DNA of 64,000 nucleotides from Rhizobium tibeticum (GTDB lineage Bacteria > Pseudomonadota > Alphaproteobacteria > Rhizobiales > Rhizobiaceae). Below are positions 26,951 through 35,875 of the stretch, in pieces. How positions within the stretch are numbered: position 1 is the first letter of the stretch; each line of letters begins with the position of its first letter. The stretch is from NCBI RefSeq assembly GCF_900110205.1, contig NZ_FOCV01000005.1, forward strand, positions 186,001-250,000, read 5' to 3'. Below the pieces are notes generated by a model. It was not told the origin of the DNA. It searched no databases and saw only the letters and a list, made by a program, of their open reading frames with translations. Made by a program: the position numbers and the translations under genes.

Positions 26951-28600
26951 CTAGCCCGCTACCCGCGCGCAGAACGCATCCAGCGCTGCCAGCTTGATCG
27001 GTCCGGTTCCGATCACCGCGTCGAAACCCGGCATCGCCAGGCGTTCTCCGATCACCATTCTCGCCGGTGGCACGAACTGTGCCGGCTTGCGCGTCAGGTT
27101 GAAGACGAAGAGCAGCTTCTCGCTTCCCTTCTGTCGCGTGAAGGCCAGAAGGTCCTGATTGGTCCCGATGAATTCCATCGTCCCGTCGAGCAAGGCTGGA
27201 TGGCCTTTGCGGAATTCGAGCGTCTGTCTGTAGTGATGCAGCACCGAATGCGGGTCGTTTTCCTGCGTATCGACCGAAAGAGCTGCCTGCTCGTAAGGCA
27301 CGGGCAGCCACGACCGCTGCGCACCCGTGAAGCCGGCATGCGCCTTGGCAGCCTCCCAGGGCATCGGCGTGCGGCACCCGTCGCGTCCCTTGAAGGCCGG
27401 CCAGAAGCGGATGCCGTAGGGGTCACGCAGATCCTCGAAAGCAAGCTCGGCCTCCGGAAGCCCCAGCTCCTCGCCTTGATAGAGGCAGATCGAGCCGCGC
27501 AATGTTGCCAGCACCGACATGGCGAGCTTGGCGACGACAGGCCGCTCCGCTTCGGTCTTGGCAAAGCGGCTGACATGGCGGTTGACGTCGTGGTTCGAAA
27601 AGGCCCAGCAGACCCATCCATCCGCAACCGATTTCTGGAAGGCGTCGACGCAGCTGCGGATATGCGTGGCGGTGAAATCCGGCCCGAGCAGATCGAAGGT
27701 GTAGCACATATGCAGTTTGTCGCCGCCGCTCGTATAGGCGGCTACTGTCTTCAACGAGCGGGCGCCGTCGCCAACCTCGCCGACCGCCGTGCGCGCCTCG
27801 TAACGGTTAAGCAGGGCCCGGAACCGCTGGAGGAAGCCGATATTCTCCGGCTGCGTCTTGTCATAGAGGTGGTTCTGCATGCCGTAGGGGTTCGTATCGG
27901 GTGCATCAAGGCCGGCATCGCTCTCGTCGGGCGCGTGCGCAGGGTTGTCGCGAAGCAGCTTGTCGCAGAAGTAATAATTGACCGTATCAAGGCGAAAGCC
28001 GTCGACGCCGCGGTCGAGCCAGAACTTCACCGTGGCAAGCACGGCATCCTGAACCTGCGCGCTGTGGAAGTTGAGATCCGGCTGCGAGGTCAGGAAGTTG
28101 TGCTGGTAATACTGCCGGCGCACGCCATCCCATTCCCATCCCGGCCCGCCAAAGATCGAGAGCCAGTTGTTGGGCGCCGTGCCGTCGGGTTTCGGATCGG
28201 CCCAGACATACCAGTCCGCCTTGGGATTGGTCCGGCTCGAGCGGCTCTCGACGAACCAGGGATGAACGTCCGACGTATGGGAGATCACCTGGTCGATGAC
28301 GACCTTGATGCCGAACCCGTGAGCCGCCGTCATCATCTCGTCGAAATCGGCAAGCGTGCCGAAAATCGGATCGACATCGCAATAGTCCGAAACATCGTAG
28401 CCCATATCGGCCATGGGCGACTTGAAGAACGGCGACAACCAGATGGCATCGACACCGAGGCTGGCGATATAGGGCAATCGCCGGGTAATGCCCTTCAGGT
28501 CGCCTAAGCCATCTCCGTTCGTATCCTGAAAGGAACGCGGATAAACCTGATAAATCACAGCACCCCGCCACCAGTCCGCCGTCTTGTCCGCAACCGACAT
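26951..28600 (-). CDS. aglA: alpha-glucosidase, glycoside hydrolase family 13
   Basis: A 549-residue GH13 enzyme that hydrolyses alpha-glucosides such as maltose or sucrose-type sugars. Start MSVADKTADWWRGAVIYQVYPRSF at 28600, with GGAG/AGGAA upstream. The conserved blocks are DGLGDLKGI, IDQVISHTSDVHPW, the nucleophile Asp in DGFRLDTVNYY (about 203), the acid/base Glu in AVGEVGD (about 270) and FSNHDVNR (about 335). No signal peptide, so cytoplasmic. The symbol follows the rhizobial agl family; here it is not in an aglEFGK operon, so the exact orthology is uncertain. Confidence 0.88.
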   Translation of the reverse strand: MSVADKTADWWRGAVIYQVYPRSFQDTNGDGLGDLKGITRRLPYIASLGVDAIWLSPFFKSPMADMGYDVSDYCDVDPIFGTLADFDEMMTAAHGFGIKVVIDQVISHTSDVHPWFVESRSSRTNPKADWYVWADPKPDGTAPNNWLSIFGGPGWEWDGVRRQYYQHNFLTSQPDLNFHSAQVQDAVLATVKFWLDRGVDGFRLDTVNYYFCDKLLRDNPAHAPDESDAGLDAPDTNPYGMQNHLYDKTQPENIGFLQRFRALLNRYEARTAVGEVGDGARSLKTVAAYTSGGDKLHMCYTFDLLGPDFTATHIRSCVDAFQKSVADGWVCWAFSNHDVNRHVSRFAKTEAERPVVAKLAMSVLATLRGSICLYQGEELGLPEAELAFEDLRDPYGIRFWPAFKGRDGCRTPMPWEAAKAHAGFTGAQRSWLPVPYEQAALSVDTQENDPHSVLHHYRQTLEFRKGHPALLDGTMEFIGTNQDLLAFTRQKGSEKLLFVFNLTRKPAQFVPPARMVIGERLAMPGFDAVIGTGPIKLAALDAFCARVAG

Positions 28601-28666
28601 CAGCCGTTCCTCTCCTGCATCATCCGATGGTGCCCACACTAAAGCGGGAGAGACAAAAAACAACCT

Positions 28667-28903
28667 TCAGCCGGGATCTGCCGCGCAGCCATGCTTCTGC
28701 ATCTTGCGCCTGATCTTTTCGCGCTTCTTGATGTCTTTGCTCGGCAGCTTTCCGCCCGTCACATTGCGCTCCATGACGGCAAGCGTCGCGCAGTCCATCT
28801 TGCGCCCCTTTCCGCCACCGCCGTGCCCATAAGCCAACGTCGCCGACACGATTGCTGCAGCGCCAATCGACACAGCCAGAGGAAATCTTGTAACCGCGCG
28901 CAT
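28667..28903 (-). CDS. small secreted hypothetical protein
   Basis: A 78-residue protein starting MRAVTRFPLAVSIGAAAIVSA at 28903, with CGGAG upstream. The signal peptide is cut near LAYG. The mature part has a Gly/His stretch (GHGGGGKGRK) and a Lys/Arg-rich tail with two cysteines (DCATL and KHGCAADPG). It sits upstream of aglA on the same strand, but 66 bases apart and with unrelated character. No known domain. Confidence 0.6.
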   Translation of the reverse strand: MRAVTRFPLAVSIGAAAIVSATLAYGHGGGGKGRKMDCATLAVMERNVTGGKLPSKDIKKREKIRRKMQKHGCAADPG

Positions 28904-29056
28904 CGGTTTGCTCCGGGAGAACCTGCCAGTCGGCAATATGCGCGTCCTGTTCGGTTCAGGCAATTTCCCCGAAGGATGCGGCCGCAGCCAGTTCGTAGCT
29001 TGTCAGGAAGGTGCTCTGCGCGTATCAGCGAAGCGGGAAATTCAGGGAGGCTTTCT

Positions 29057-29977
29057 GTGAGCGGGCGTTTTTTATCGATCGGTGAATGCATGGTGGAGCT
29101 TTCGCAGGCCGGCGCCGGTCTGCTGCGCAAGGGCTTTGCCGGCGATACGCTGAACACCGCCTGGTACGCCCGCGCCTGCCTGCCGGCCGATTGGTCGGTG
29201 GAGTATTTTACCGCGCTCGGCGACGACGCTATGTCCGATGAGATGATCGCCTTCTTCAAGGAAGCCGACATCGGTACCGAGTTTATAGGGCGCATAAAGG
29301 GCAAGGCGCCCGGCCTCTACATGATCAGCCTGAAGGATGGCGAACGCTCCTTCAGCTATTGGCGAGACAACTCCGCGGCCCGCCAACTCGCGGCCGACGC
29401 AGAGCTCCTGCGTGAGGCGATCGAGGCCTGCGACGTCATCTACTTCTCTGGCATCACGCTTGCAATCCTGTCACGCAATGACGCCGACACGTTGCTGGCC
29501 GAGGTCCGTCGCGCCAAGGCGGCCGGCAAGCTTGTCGCCTTCGACCCCAACATCCGCCCACGTCTCTGGTCAAGCTACGACGTGATGCATGCGACGATCA
29601 GCGAAGGCGCGCGCGCCGCCTCCCTCGTATTGCCGAGCTTCGATGACGAGGCCGTTCACTTCGGCGACGTCTCGATATCGGCAACGATAAAGCGATATCG
29701 GACGCTCGGGGCGAGCGACGTCGTCGTCAAGAATGGTGCCGAGGGTGCCACGCTGAGTTTCGATGGCGTGGAGAGCTTCGTTGCCGCCGAAAAGGTCGAG
29801 CAGGTCGTCGACACGACAAGTGCCGGCGACAGTTTCAATGGCGCATTTCTCGCGCACTATCTCGAGACCAAGGACGCGCCGGGGGCTGCGGCATTTGCGG
29901 CAAAGGTCGCCGCTCGCGTGGTCAGCGAACACGGCGCCCTCGTCGCACGCGAAAAGCTCGGCTTGACGACGAGCTGA
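29057..29977 (+). CDS. kdgK: 2-keto-3-deoxygluconate kinase (PfkB family)
   Basis: A 306-residue PfkB-type sugar kinase using GTG at 29057, with GGGAGG 6 bases upstream. N-terminal FLSIGECMVELS, substrate-region GFAGDTLNTAWYAR, and the C-terminal PfkB motif DTTSAGDSFNGAFLAHYL (about 254-271), whose Asp is the catalytic base, all match KDG kinases. It phosphorylates KDG to KDPG in uronate/glucuronate breakdown. KDPG aldolase is not nearby. Other PfkB substrates cannot be excluded. Confidence 0.85.
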   Translation: MSGRFLSIGECMVELSQAGAGLLRKGFAGDTLNTAWYARACLPADWSVEYFTALGDDAMSDEMIAFFKEADIGTEFIGRIKGKAPGLYMISLKDGERSFSYWRDNSAARQLAADAELLREAIEACDVIYFSGITLAILSRNDADTLLAEVRRAKAAGKLVAFDPNIRPRLWSSYDVMHATISEGARAASLVLPSFDDEAVHFGDVSISATIKRYRTLGASDVVVKNGAEGATLSFDGVESFVAAEKVEQVVDTTSAGDSFNGAFLAHYLETKDAPGAAAFAAKVAARVVSEHGALVAREKLGLTTS

Positions 29978-30024
29978 GCAGCAACGAGCCCCGCAAAAGA
30001 TCGCAGTCTGTCGGCGCAATGCGA

Positions 30025-30042
30025 CTGTAATATTTCCATCAT
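30025..30042 (+). promoter_or_regulatory. candidate Pho box (PhoB site)
   Basis: CTGTAATATTTCCATCAT is two 7-mers, CTGTAAT and CCATCAT, separated by 4 bases. The rhizobial Pho box is CTGTCAT-N4-CTGTCAT: the first repeat matches 6/7 and the second 5/7, with the correct 11-bp period. It lies upstream of the GT4 gene in the gap after kdgK. Confidence 0.5.
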
Positions 30043-30152
30043 CGACGACCGCCAGAATGAGAAGCGCGGGAATCGAGTCTCCGGGCCCGCCCGGAATTGA
30101 GCCGGCGCCATTGCGGGTGCGGCATGGATGGAATTGGGGCGTGCTGCAAGGG

Positions 30153-31319
30153 ATGTCGGATGTTGGAAGCGACGAAGGCCGGGCCGTGTCTCGGTTGGGC
30201 GTGGCGGAACGGCTCGTTATTGTCAGCGATGCCTGGCATCCGCAGGTCAATGGCGTCGTTCGCTCGATCGAGAACACCAATCGCGAACTGGCGAAGATGG
30301 GAATCGAAGTGGCGATGGTGACGCCGCAGGGCTTTCACAGCATCCCCTGCCCCACCTATCCCGAAATTCGTCTTTCGATCGCCAATTATCGCCGCGTCGC
30401 GCGCGAGATCGAAAAACACATGCCGTCCTACGTTCACATCGCGACGGAAGGCCCCCTGGGTCTCACGGCGCGGCGCTGGTGCCTGAGGAACCGCATGCCG
30501 TTTTCCACCAGCTATCACACCCGCTTTCCGGAATATGTCTCGGCGCGCCTGCCCGTGCCGAAGAGCTGGCTTTACGCTTTCGTGCGCTGGTTCCACAATT
30601 CCGGCGCCGGCTGCATGGTCGCAACCCCCAGTCTTGCGCGTGAACTCTCCGAGAAGGGCATCCGAAACCTGATGCCATGGAGCCGAGGCATCGACGCGAA
30701 CCAGTTCCGCCCGATGCCACTGGAGGAGGCGCCGTTCGGTCTGGCCCGCCCAATCTTCATGACGGTGGGCCGGGTGGCGTTGGAAAAGAACCTTCCGGCC
30801 TTTCTGGATCTCAATCTGCCCGGAACGAAGGTCGTGGTCGGTGACGGACCCGCCCGCGCCGAACTCGAGAAGCGCTACCCGAATGTACTTTTCACCGGTC
30901 TGAAGGTCGGCGAGGAACTGGCAGGGGCTTATGCCCAGGCGGACGTCTTCGTCTTCCCGTCGCTGACCGATACGTTCGGCAATACGATTTTGGAGGCGCT
31001 CGCCTCCGGTGTTCCCGTCGCTGCCTATCCCGTGACCGGCCCGCTCGACATCATCGGCGAGGATAACGAGGTCGGCGCACTCGACAACGAGCTGAGGACA
31101 GCCTGCTTGGCGGCTCTGTCTGCCTCGCGCGAAAAGGCCCGCGATCTGGCCCTGCAATATTCGTGGGAAGCTGCGACCACGCAGTTCATCAACAACATTC
31201 GCGCCGCCAATGGCGTCATCACGCCAAAATGGAAAAAGGCTTGGCAATTTGCCGCCAAGTCGCTGCCAAGAACGAAAAAGCCCGGCGAAACCGCCGGGCC
31301 TGTCTCGTCTGGAACCTGA
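30153..31319 (+). CDS. GT4 glycosyltransferase, probably a membrane glycolipid synthase
   Basis: A GT4-family retaining glycosyltransferase of about 388 residues. The conserved core begins RLVIVSDAWHPQVNGVVRS, then STSYHTRFPEY, WSRGIDANQFRP, TVGRVALEKNLPAFL, VVGDGPARAELE and FPSLTDTFGNTILEALASGVPVAA (the E-x7-E region). Close relatives include alphaproteobacterial glycolipid synthases that make glucosyl/glucuronosyl diacylglycerol under phosphate limitation, which fits the Pho box upstream. Mannosyltransferase is the alternative. The start is uncertain: 30057, 30141 (GTG), 30153 and 30201 (GTG) are in frame; a start after the Pho box promoter is preferred. Confidence 0.78.
   Translation: MSDVGSDEGRAVSRLGVAERLVIVSDAWHPQVNGVVRSIENTNRELAKMGIEVAMVTPQGFHSIPCPTYPEIRLSIANYRRVAREIEKHMPSYVHIATEGPLGLTARRWCLRNRMPFSTSYHTRFPEYVSARLPVPKSWLYAFVRWFHNSGAGCMVATPSLARELSEKGIRNLMPWSRGIDANQFRPMPLEEAPFGLARPIFMTVGRVALEKNLPAFLDLNLPGTKVVVGDGPARAELEKRYPNVLFTGLKVGEELAGAYAQADVFVFPSLTDTFGNTILEALASGVPVAAYPVTGPLDIIGEDNEVGALDNELRTACLAALSASREKARDLALQYSWEAATTQFINNIRAANGVITPKWKKAWQFAAKSLPRTKKPGETAGPVSSGT
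31274..31299 (-). terminator. terminator for the esterase gene, embedded in the GT4 coding end
   Basis: GCCCGGCG-AAAC-CGCCGGGC is a perfect 8-bp stem (31280-31299); on the minus strand it is followed by TTTTT (31275-31279). It ends the convergent esterase transcript while encoding the C-terminal residues of the GT4 enzyme. Confidence 0.75.
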
Positions 31320-31324
31320 TCCAC

Positions 31325-32339
31325 TTATTTCCTGATCGCGTCGCGCAGCGTCTGGTTGGCGACGGAAATCGCGCTGCGCACCGCCGGTGTCTCGGCAATG
31401 GCGTTGAGAAGCACGAAATCGTGGATCGTCCCGTTATAGCGGATCGAGGTCACCTTCACGCCGGCCTGGCTCAGCTTCCGGCCATAGGCCTCACCTTCGT
31501 CGCGCAGCACGTCGTTCTCATCGGTGATGATCAGTGCCGGCGGCAGGCCGTTCAGCTGATCGAGCGATGCCTGCAGCGGTGAAGCAGTCGGTTCCTTGCG
31601 CTTGGCTTCATCGGGCAGATACGCGTTCCAGAACCACTTCATCGCTTCCTTCGTCAGCCACGGACCATTGGCGAACTGGTTGTAGGAGCCGGTCTCGAAG
31701 TTGGCGTCGGTCACCGGATAGAAGAGAACCTGTTGATCGATCGCCCGGGCCGCCGCGCTCCTTGGCAAGCAAGGTGACTGCCGCCGTCATGTTGCCGCCC
31801 ACGCTATCGCCGGCCACCGCCAGGCGGCTTGCGTCGACATTGAATTGCGTCTCATGCTCGGCGACATATTTCGTGGCGGCGTAGGCCTGCTCAAGCGCGA
31901 TCGGATAGCGCGCCTCCGGCGAGCGCGCGTAGTCAACGAAGACGACGGCGGCCTTGGCACCATTGGCGATTTCGCGCACGAGGCGGTCATGCGTGTCGGC
32001 ATCGCCGAGAACCCAACCGCCGCCGTGGAAATACATCACGACAGGAAGCTTGCCCTTCGCCCCTTCCGGACGAACGATGCGCAACTTGATGCTGGCAGTC
32101 GGACCGGCCTTGATCGTCACATTTTCTTCCTTCGCCGCAAGCGTCTTGACGTCGCCCTTCTGCGCGCCAGCAAGCACGCCACGGGCGTCGGACGGAGACA
32201 GCGTATAGATCGGCTTGGCCCCGGCCAGCGCGTCGATGAACTTTTGGGTCGTCGGCTCCAGTACCGGATCGGCAGCGGCGCCGAAGGTGGTGGCTGCCAG
32301 GATGGTTGCTGCGCAGAGTGCGGTCTTTACGGTCGACAT
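31325..32339 (-). pseudogene. secreted HSL-type esterase/lipase, broken by a one-base frameshift
   Basis: From MSTVKTALCAATILAATTFGAAADP (signal peptide, AAGGA upstream of 32339) the protein has the hormone-sensitive-lipase motif YFHGGGWVLGD, the nucleophile elbow GDSVGGN and, in the second frame, DENDVLRDEG and HDFVLLNA with the catalytic Asp and His. The frame changes at CCCGGG (31744-31749): one G too many separates ...LLAKERGG from AIDQQVLFYPVTDA. The span of 1015 bases is 3n+1. With the frame repaired the enzyme would be complete (about 337 residues). It is divergent from an OhrR-like regulator. Confidence 0.8.
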
Positions 32340-32384
32340 CGTTCTGTCCTTTCGGTTGCGGTTCGTCGCGAACATGCATTTACT

Positions 32385-32469
32385 TATCGTGCGATTATTT
32401 ATTGTACGATATAAAATTTGGCATAGCTTCCATGCGAAAAACTTCATTGCGATTATTTATCGCGCGATA
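32385..32469. promoter_or_regulatory. three-site palindromic operator array between esterase and MarR/OhrR-like gene
   Basis: Three related 12-mers of the form TATYGYRCGATW occur: TATCGTGCGATT (32385-32396), TATTGTACGATA (32400-32411) and the perfect palindrome TATCGCGCGATA (32458-32469). The outer two lie in 23-bp near-identical direct repeats (32391-32413 and 32449-32471) sharing GCGATTATTTAT. Position and symmetry suit binding by the adjacent MarR-type regulator, controlling both divergent genes. Confidence 0.65.
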
Positions 32470-32499
32470 TATTATTGCGTAATTTTGGAGATCACAGAC

Positions 32500-32937
32500 A
32501 TGGGCGACGATCTGAACCTCGACGATTTCGTCTGCTTCGCGCTTTACACCGCGAACCACGCTATGAACCGCGTCTACAAGCCGCTGCTCGACGCCCTGGA
32601 CCTGACATACCCGCAATATCTGGTGATGGTCACTCTCTGGAAGGAAGACGGTCAGACCGTCGGCGGCATTGGTGAGAAGCTGCTGCTTGAGTCGAGCACC
32701 CTCACCCCGCTTCTTAAGCGCCTGGAAGCGATAGGCTACATCAAGCGCGAGCGTGGCAAGAACGATGAGCGCGTGGTCATTATCCGCCTGACCGGGCAAG
32801 GCCGGGACCTCAGACAACGTGCGGCTGCCATCCCCCGCTGCATCGCCGAGGCGTCAGGCAGGGAATTCGCAGAATTGAAGCGGCTAGGGGCCGACGTCAT
32901 CGCACTGCGCGACGCGCTGCAACGCAAAACGGCCTAA
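32500..32937 (+). CDS. MarR-family regulator of the OhrR (redox-sensing) type
   Basis: A 145-residue winged-helix regulator, start MGDDLNLDDFVCFALYTANHAMN at 32500, with GGAG upstream. The N-terminal CFALYTANHA and the stretch LTYPQYLVMVTLWKEDG are the OhrR hallmark, and the Cys at residue 12 is at the position of the peroxide-sensing cysteine. The DNA-binding part follows (SSTLTPLLKRLEAIGYIKRER). In the family, oxidation of this Cys releases DNA and derepresses an ohr-type peroxidase gene; here no ohr gene is adjacent and the divergent gene is an esterase. Target assignment is inference. Confidence 0.88.
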   Translation: MGDDLNLDDFVCFALYTANHAMNRVYKPLLDALDLTYPQYLVMVTLWKEDGQTVGGIGEKLLLESSTLTPLLKRLEAIGYIKRERGKNDERVVIIRLTGQGRDLRQRAAAIPRCIAEASGREFAELKRLGADVIALRDALQRKTA

Positions 32938-32950
32938 ACTCCGCTGCCGA

Positions 32951-34375
32951 CTAGGTCCGTCTCTTCTTCGACTCGTACGGATTGTCAGGCGAGCGGTAGT
33001 GGATGCGGATCGGCACGCTCGGCATGTCGAAATCAGCACGCAGGCCATTGATCAGATAACGGGTATAGGATTCCGGCAACGCGTCCGAACGCGTGCAGGA
33101 AATCATGAAGGCCGGCGGGCGCGCCTTCACCTGCGTCATGTACTTGAGCTTGATGCGGCGGCCGGAGACGGCCGGCGGCGGGTGCTGCACCTGCTGCTGT
33201 TCCAGCCAGCGATTGAGGCGCGCCGTCGAAATGCGTTTGTTCCAGACCTTGTCCGTATCGATGATCGACTGCATCAGCTTGTCGAGACCACGCCCCGTCT
33301 GGCCGGAGATCGGGACAGCGCGGATGCCGCGCGCCTGCGGCAGCAGCCGGTCGGTCTTTTCGCGCAGATCGGCCAAAACCGCCTGCGGATCCTCGATCAT
33401 GTCCCACTTGTTGAAGGCGAGCACGGCAGCACGGCCCTCACGCAGCACCAGATCGACGATGTGCAGATCCTGTTTCTCGAACGGGATCGTCGCGTCGAAG
33501 ACGACGACGACGAGTTCGGCAAAGCGGATGGCGCGCAGCGCATCGGCGACCGAAAGCTTTTCCAGCTTCTCGATAACCTTTGCCTTGCGGCGCATTCCTG
33601 CCGTGTCGAACATCTTGATCATGCGGCCGCGCCAGTCCCACTCGACGGAGATGGAATCGCGCGTGATGCCGGCTTCCGGCCCGGTCAGCAGTCGGTCTTC
33701 GCCGAGGAAGCGATTGATCAGCGTCGACTTGCCGGCATTCGGGCGGCCGACGATGGCCACGCGCAGCGGCTTGCTGTCGTCGTAAGCCGGCTCTTCCTCT
33801 TCCTCGTCGTCGGCGCCGGTCGACTGCGGGATATCGACATCAGTGACGGCGACATCTTCCTTCGGTGGAAACGCACGCTCCTCGCCAAGCGCCGCAACGA
33901 TCGCGTCGCGCAGGTCGAGCATACCCTGTCCGTGTTCGGCCGAAATCGGCGTGGGCTCCCCGAGGCCCAGCGAGTAGGCATCATAGAAACCAGCGTCGGA
34001 GCCGCGCGCTTCGGACTTGTTGGCGACCAGTATCACCGGTTTGCCGCGACGGCGCAGCATTTCGGCGAGCGCCGTATCGACAGGCGTCAGACCGGTCTTG
34101 GCGTCGACGACAAACAGAGAGAGATCGGCTTCGTCGATCGCCGCCTCGGTCTGCGCGCGCATCCGTCCCTGCAGGCTCTCTTCGTGGGCCTCCTCAAGGC
34201 CAGCGGTGTCGACGATGGTAAAGCGCAGGTCGATGAGCCGCGCATCGCCAGGGCGGCGGTCGCGGGTGACACCCGGCGTGTCATCGACGAGGGCCAGCTT
34301 CTTTCCAACCAAGCGGTTGAAAAGCGTCGACTTGCCAACATTCGGGCGACCGACGATGGCGACCGTAAAGCTCAT
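32951..34375 (-). CDS. der: ribosome assembly GTPase Der (EngA)
   Basis: A 474-residue protein with two tandem G domains. G1 motifs are [18 protein letters not shown] (about 8-25) and [18 protein letters not shown] (about 211-228). NKSE and NKWD are the G4 motifs. It ends in a KH-like domain with [17 protein letters not shown]. Der is essential for maturation of the 50S subunit. It lies just downstream of the YfgM-like gene (15-base gap), a common alphaproteobacterial arrangement. Confidence 0.97.
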   Translation of the reverse strand: MSFTVAIVGRPNVGKSTLFNRLVGKKLALVDDTPGVTRDRRPGDARLIDLRFTIVDTAGLEEAHEESLQGRMRAQTEAAIDEADLSLFVVDAKTGLTPVDTALAEMLRRRGKPVILVANKSEARGSDAGFYDAYSLGLGEPTPISAEHGQGMLDLRDAIVAALGEERAFPPKEDVAVTDVDIPQSTGADDEEEEEPAYDDSKPLRVAIVGRPNAGKSTLINRFLGEDRLLTGPEAGITRDSISVEWDWRGRMIKMFDTAGMRRKAKVIEKLEKLSVADALRAIRFAELVVVVFDATIPFEKQDLHIVDLVLREGRAAVLAFNKWDMIEDPQAVLADLREKTDRLLPQARGIRAVPISGQTGRGLDKLMQSIIDTDKVWNKRISTARLNRWLEQQQVQHPPPAVSGRRIKLKYMTQVKARPPAFMISCTRSDALPESYTRYLINGLRADFDMPSVPIRIHYRSPDNPYESKKRRT

Positions 34376-34390
34376 TGAAATTCCTTACAT

Positions 34391-35074
34391 TCAGCCCTGT
34401 GCGGCGGGCGCCTTGCCGGATGCGGTGATGTTATCAAGCATCATCTGGGCACGATTGGCAACATTGCGCGGGCTCTGCGCATCATCGGCGATCGCCTGGA
34501 ACCATTGGCGCGCCTGCGTCATGTTGCCGGCCTTATAGGCGGCAAGGCCGAGTGCCTCGCGGGCGGAGTGACGGAAGGCGTTGCCGGGAACAGCCATTTC
34601 CTCGACATGGGCGGAAACCTGATCGTAGGTGCCACCTTCGATCAGCAGCCAGCCAGCACGCATCTTGGCGGCATCGCGAACGGCCTGTGGGGCTGCGTTG
34701 TCCTTGCCGATCACGTCGAAGGCGGCAACGGCACCTGATGTATCGCCCTTCTGCGCCAGCACGGTGGCTGCGCGCATCCGCGCCAGGATCGGGTAAGCTC
34801 CGTGACCTTCCTTTTCCAGCTTGTTGAGCGCGGCCAGCGCCTCGTCGTTCTTGTTCTCGTCAGCGAGCTTCATGGCAGCAATGAACTGGTCGCCCGTGTC
34901 GGAGGACTGGTTGTCGTCCCAATACTCATAGACCTTGTAGCCGACGGTACCGAGGACGATCAGGACGGCAAGCGCAATGAGGTAGCGGCCGAACCTGCGC
35001 CATGCGCCCTTCACTTGGTCGGAACGCAGTTCCTCATTGACTTCACGAATGAAGCTGTCGTCGTTGAATGCCAT
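34391..35074 (-). CDS. YfgM-like tetratricopeptide membrane protein
   Basis: A 227-residue protein starting MAFNDDSFIREVNEELRSDQ at 35074. There is a short cytosolic N-terminus, one membrane segment (YLIALAVLIVLGTVGYKVYEYW, about 32-53), then a periplasmic helical-repeat domain (AMKLADENKNDEALAALNKL, ARMRAATVLAQKGDTSGAVAAF) of the DUF2133/TPR_21 type. E. coli YfgM is an ancillary SecYEG-associated chaperone partner and is also linked with der. Same-strand neighbour of der. Confidence 0.85.
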   Translation of the reverse strand: MAFNDDSFIREVNEELRSDQVKGAWRRFGRYLIALAVLIVLGTVGYKVYEYWDDNQSSDTGDQFIAAMKLADENKNDEALAALNKLEKEGHGAYPILARMRAATVLAQKGDTSGAVAAFDVIGKDNAAPQAVRDAAKMRAGWLLIEGGTYDQVSAHVEEMAVPGNAFRHSAREALGLAAYKAGNMTQARQWFQAIADDAQSPRNVANRAQMMLDNITASGKAPAAQG

Positions 35075-35177
35075 TCTCGTCTCCGGCCGCGGATATGCTT
35101 CGTCATGCGGGTTGCACGCACATTGTGGGCCTTCTACCCCATTTTTCAGCAGTTGTAAGGGGGATTGGAAAGATTCG

Positions 35178-35762
35178 TCAGTTAACGATCGGAGCCACGC
35201 CAATCAACAGCTCGTGCAGCTTGAACGTGATGAGTGCCCAGGCAACGACGCCGATGATCACGGCATAGAGGTCATACTTTCCCGAGACGAATGGACGAAG
35301 GGTGAGCTCGCCGGCGCGCTCGCGGCGCTTCAGCGCAATGCGCAGGATCACGCCCCATGCGAGGAAGGCACCGAACAGCAGCACCGAGGAAGTCTCGCCG
35401 TTGGCCAAAAGGTGTGAGAAAGCCCAGATCTTCACCGACAGCACCATAGGATGCTTGGTCTTGACCGCGATATGCCCCGCCGGTAGCAGCGAGGCGACGA
35501 GACAGATGATGGCGAGCAGCATCAGCGTCAGGGTGACGTGCGCCATCCATACCGGCGTGGTGTAGATCATGCCAGTCACCTGGCGGGCCTGACCAAAGCC
35601 GTAGATCAGCAAGATCAGCGAGAGGATACTGACAATGGAGTAAGCGATCTTCCAGCCGCGCTCGCCGAGGCTGTCGATCATGGACTGCCGAAGGCCGGGC
35701 GCAATGACGCGGATCAGATGAAGCCCGAGGAAAATGATGATCCCGACGATTAGCAATGTCAT
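35178..35762 (-). CDS. NnrU family integral membrane protein
   Basis: A 194-residue protein with about six membrane segments (TLLIVGIIIFLGLHLIRVIA at the start). Characteristic NnrU motifs are GLRQSMIDSLGERGWKIAYS, TKHPMVLSVKIWAFSHLLANGE and SGKYDLYAVIIGV. NnrU was first found near denitrification genes, but many copies, like this one, have no such context. Its HPM...HLLANG pattern resembles the NnrU/isoprenylcysteine-methyltransferase-like membrane fold. Biochemical role unknown. Confidence 0.88.
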   Translation of the reverse strand: MTLLIVGIIIFLGLHLIRVIAPGLRQSMIDSLGERGWKIAYSIVSILSLILLIYGFGQARQVTGMIYTTPVWMAHVTLTLMLLAIICLVASLLPAGHIAVKTKHPMVLSVKIWAFSHLLANGETSSVLLFGAFLAWGVILRIALKRRERAGELTLRPFVSGKYDLYAVIIGVVAWALITFKLHELLIGVAPIVN

Positions 35763-35875
35763 GGCGATCTCCTGTGCGTTTTCCGAGACTTAGCCGCAGC
35801 CGCCGAAAAACGCCAGTGTCACCGCAGCTTTGCCGCATTTCTGTAACAGGAAAGCCGCAAATTGTCGCGGTGTCC

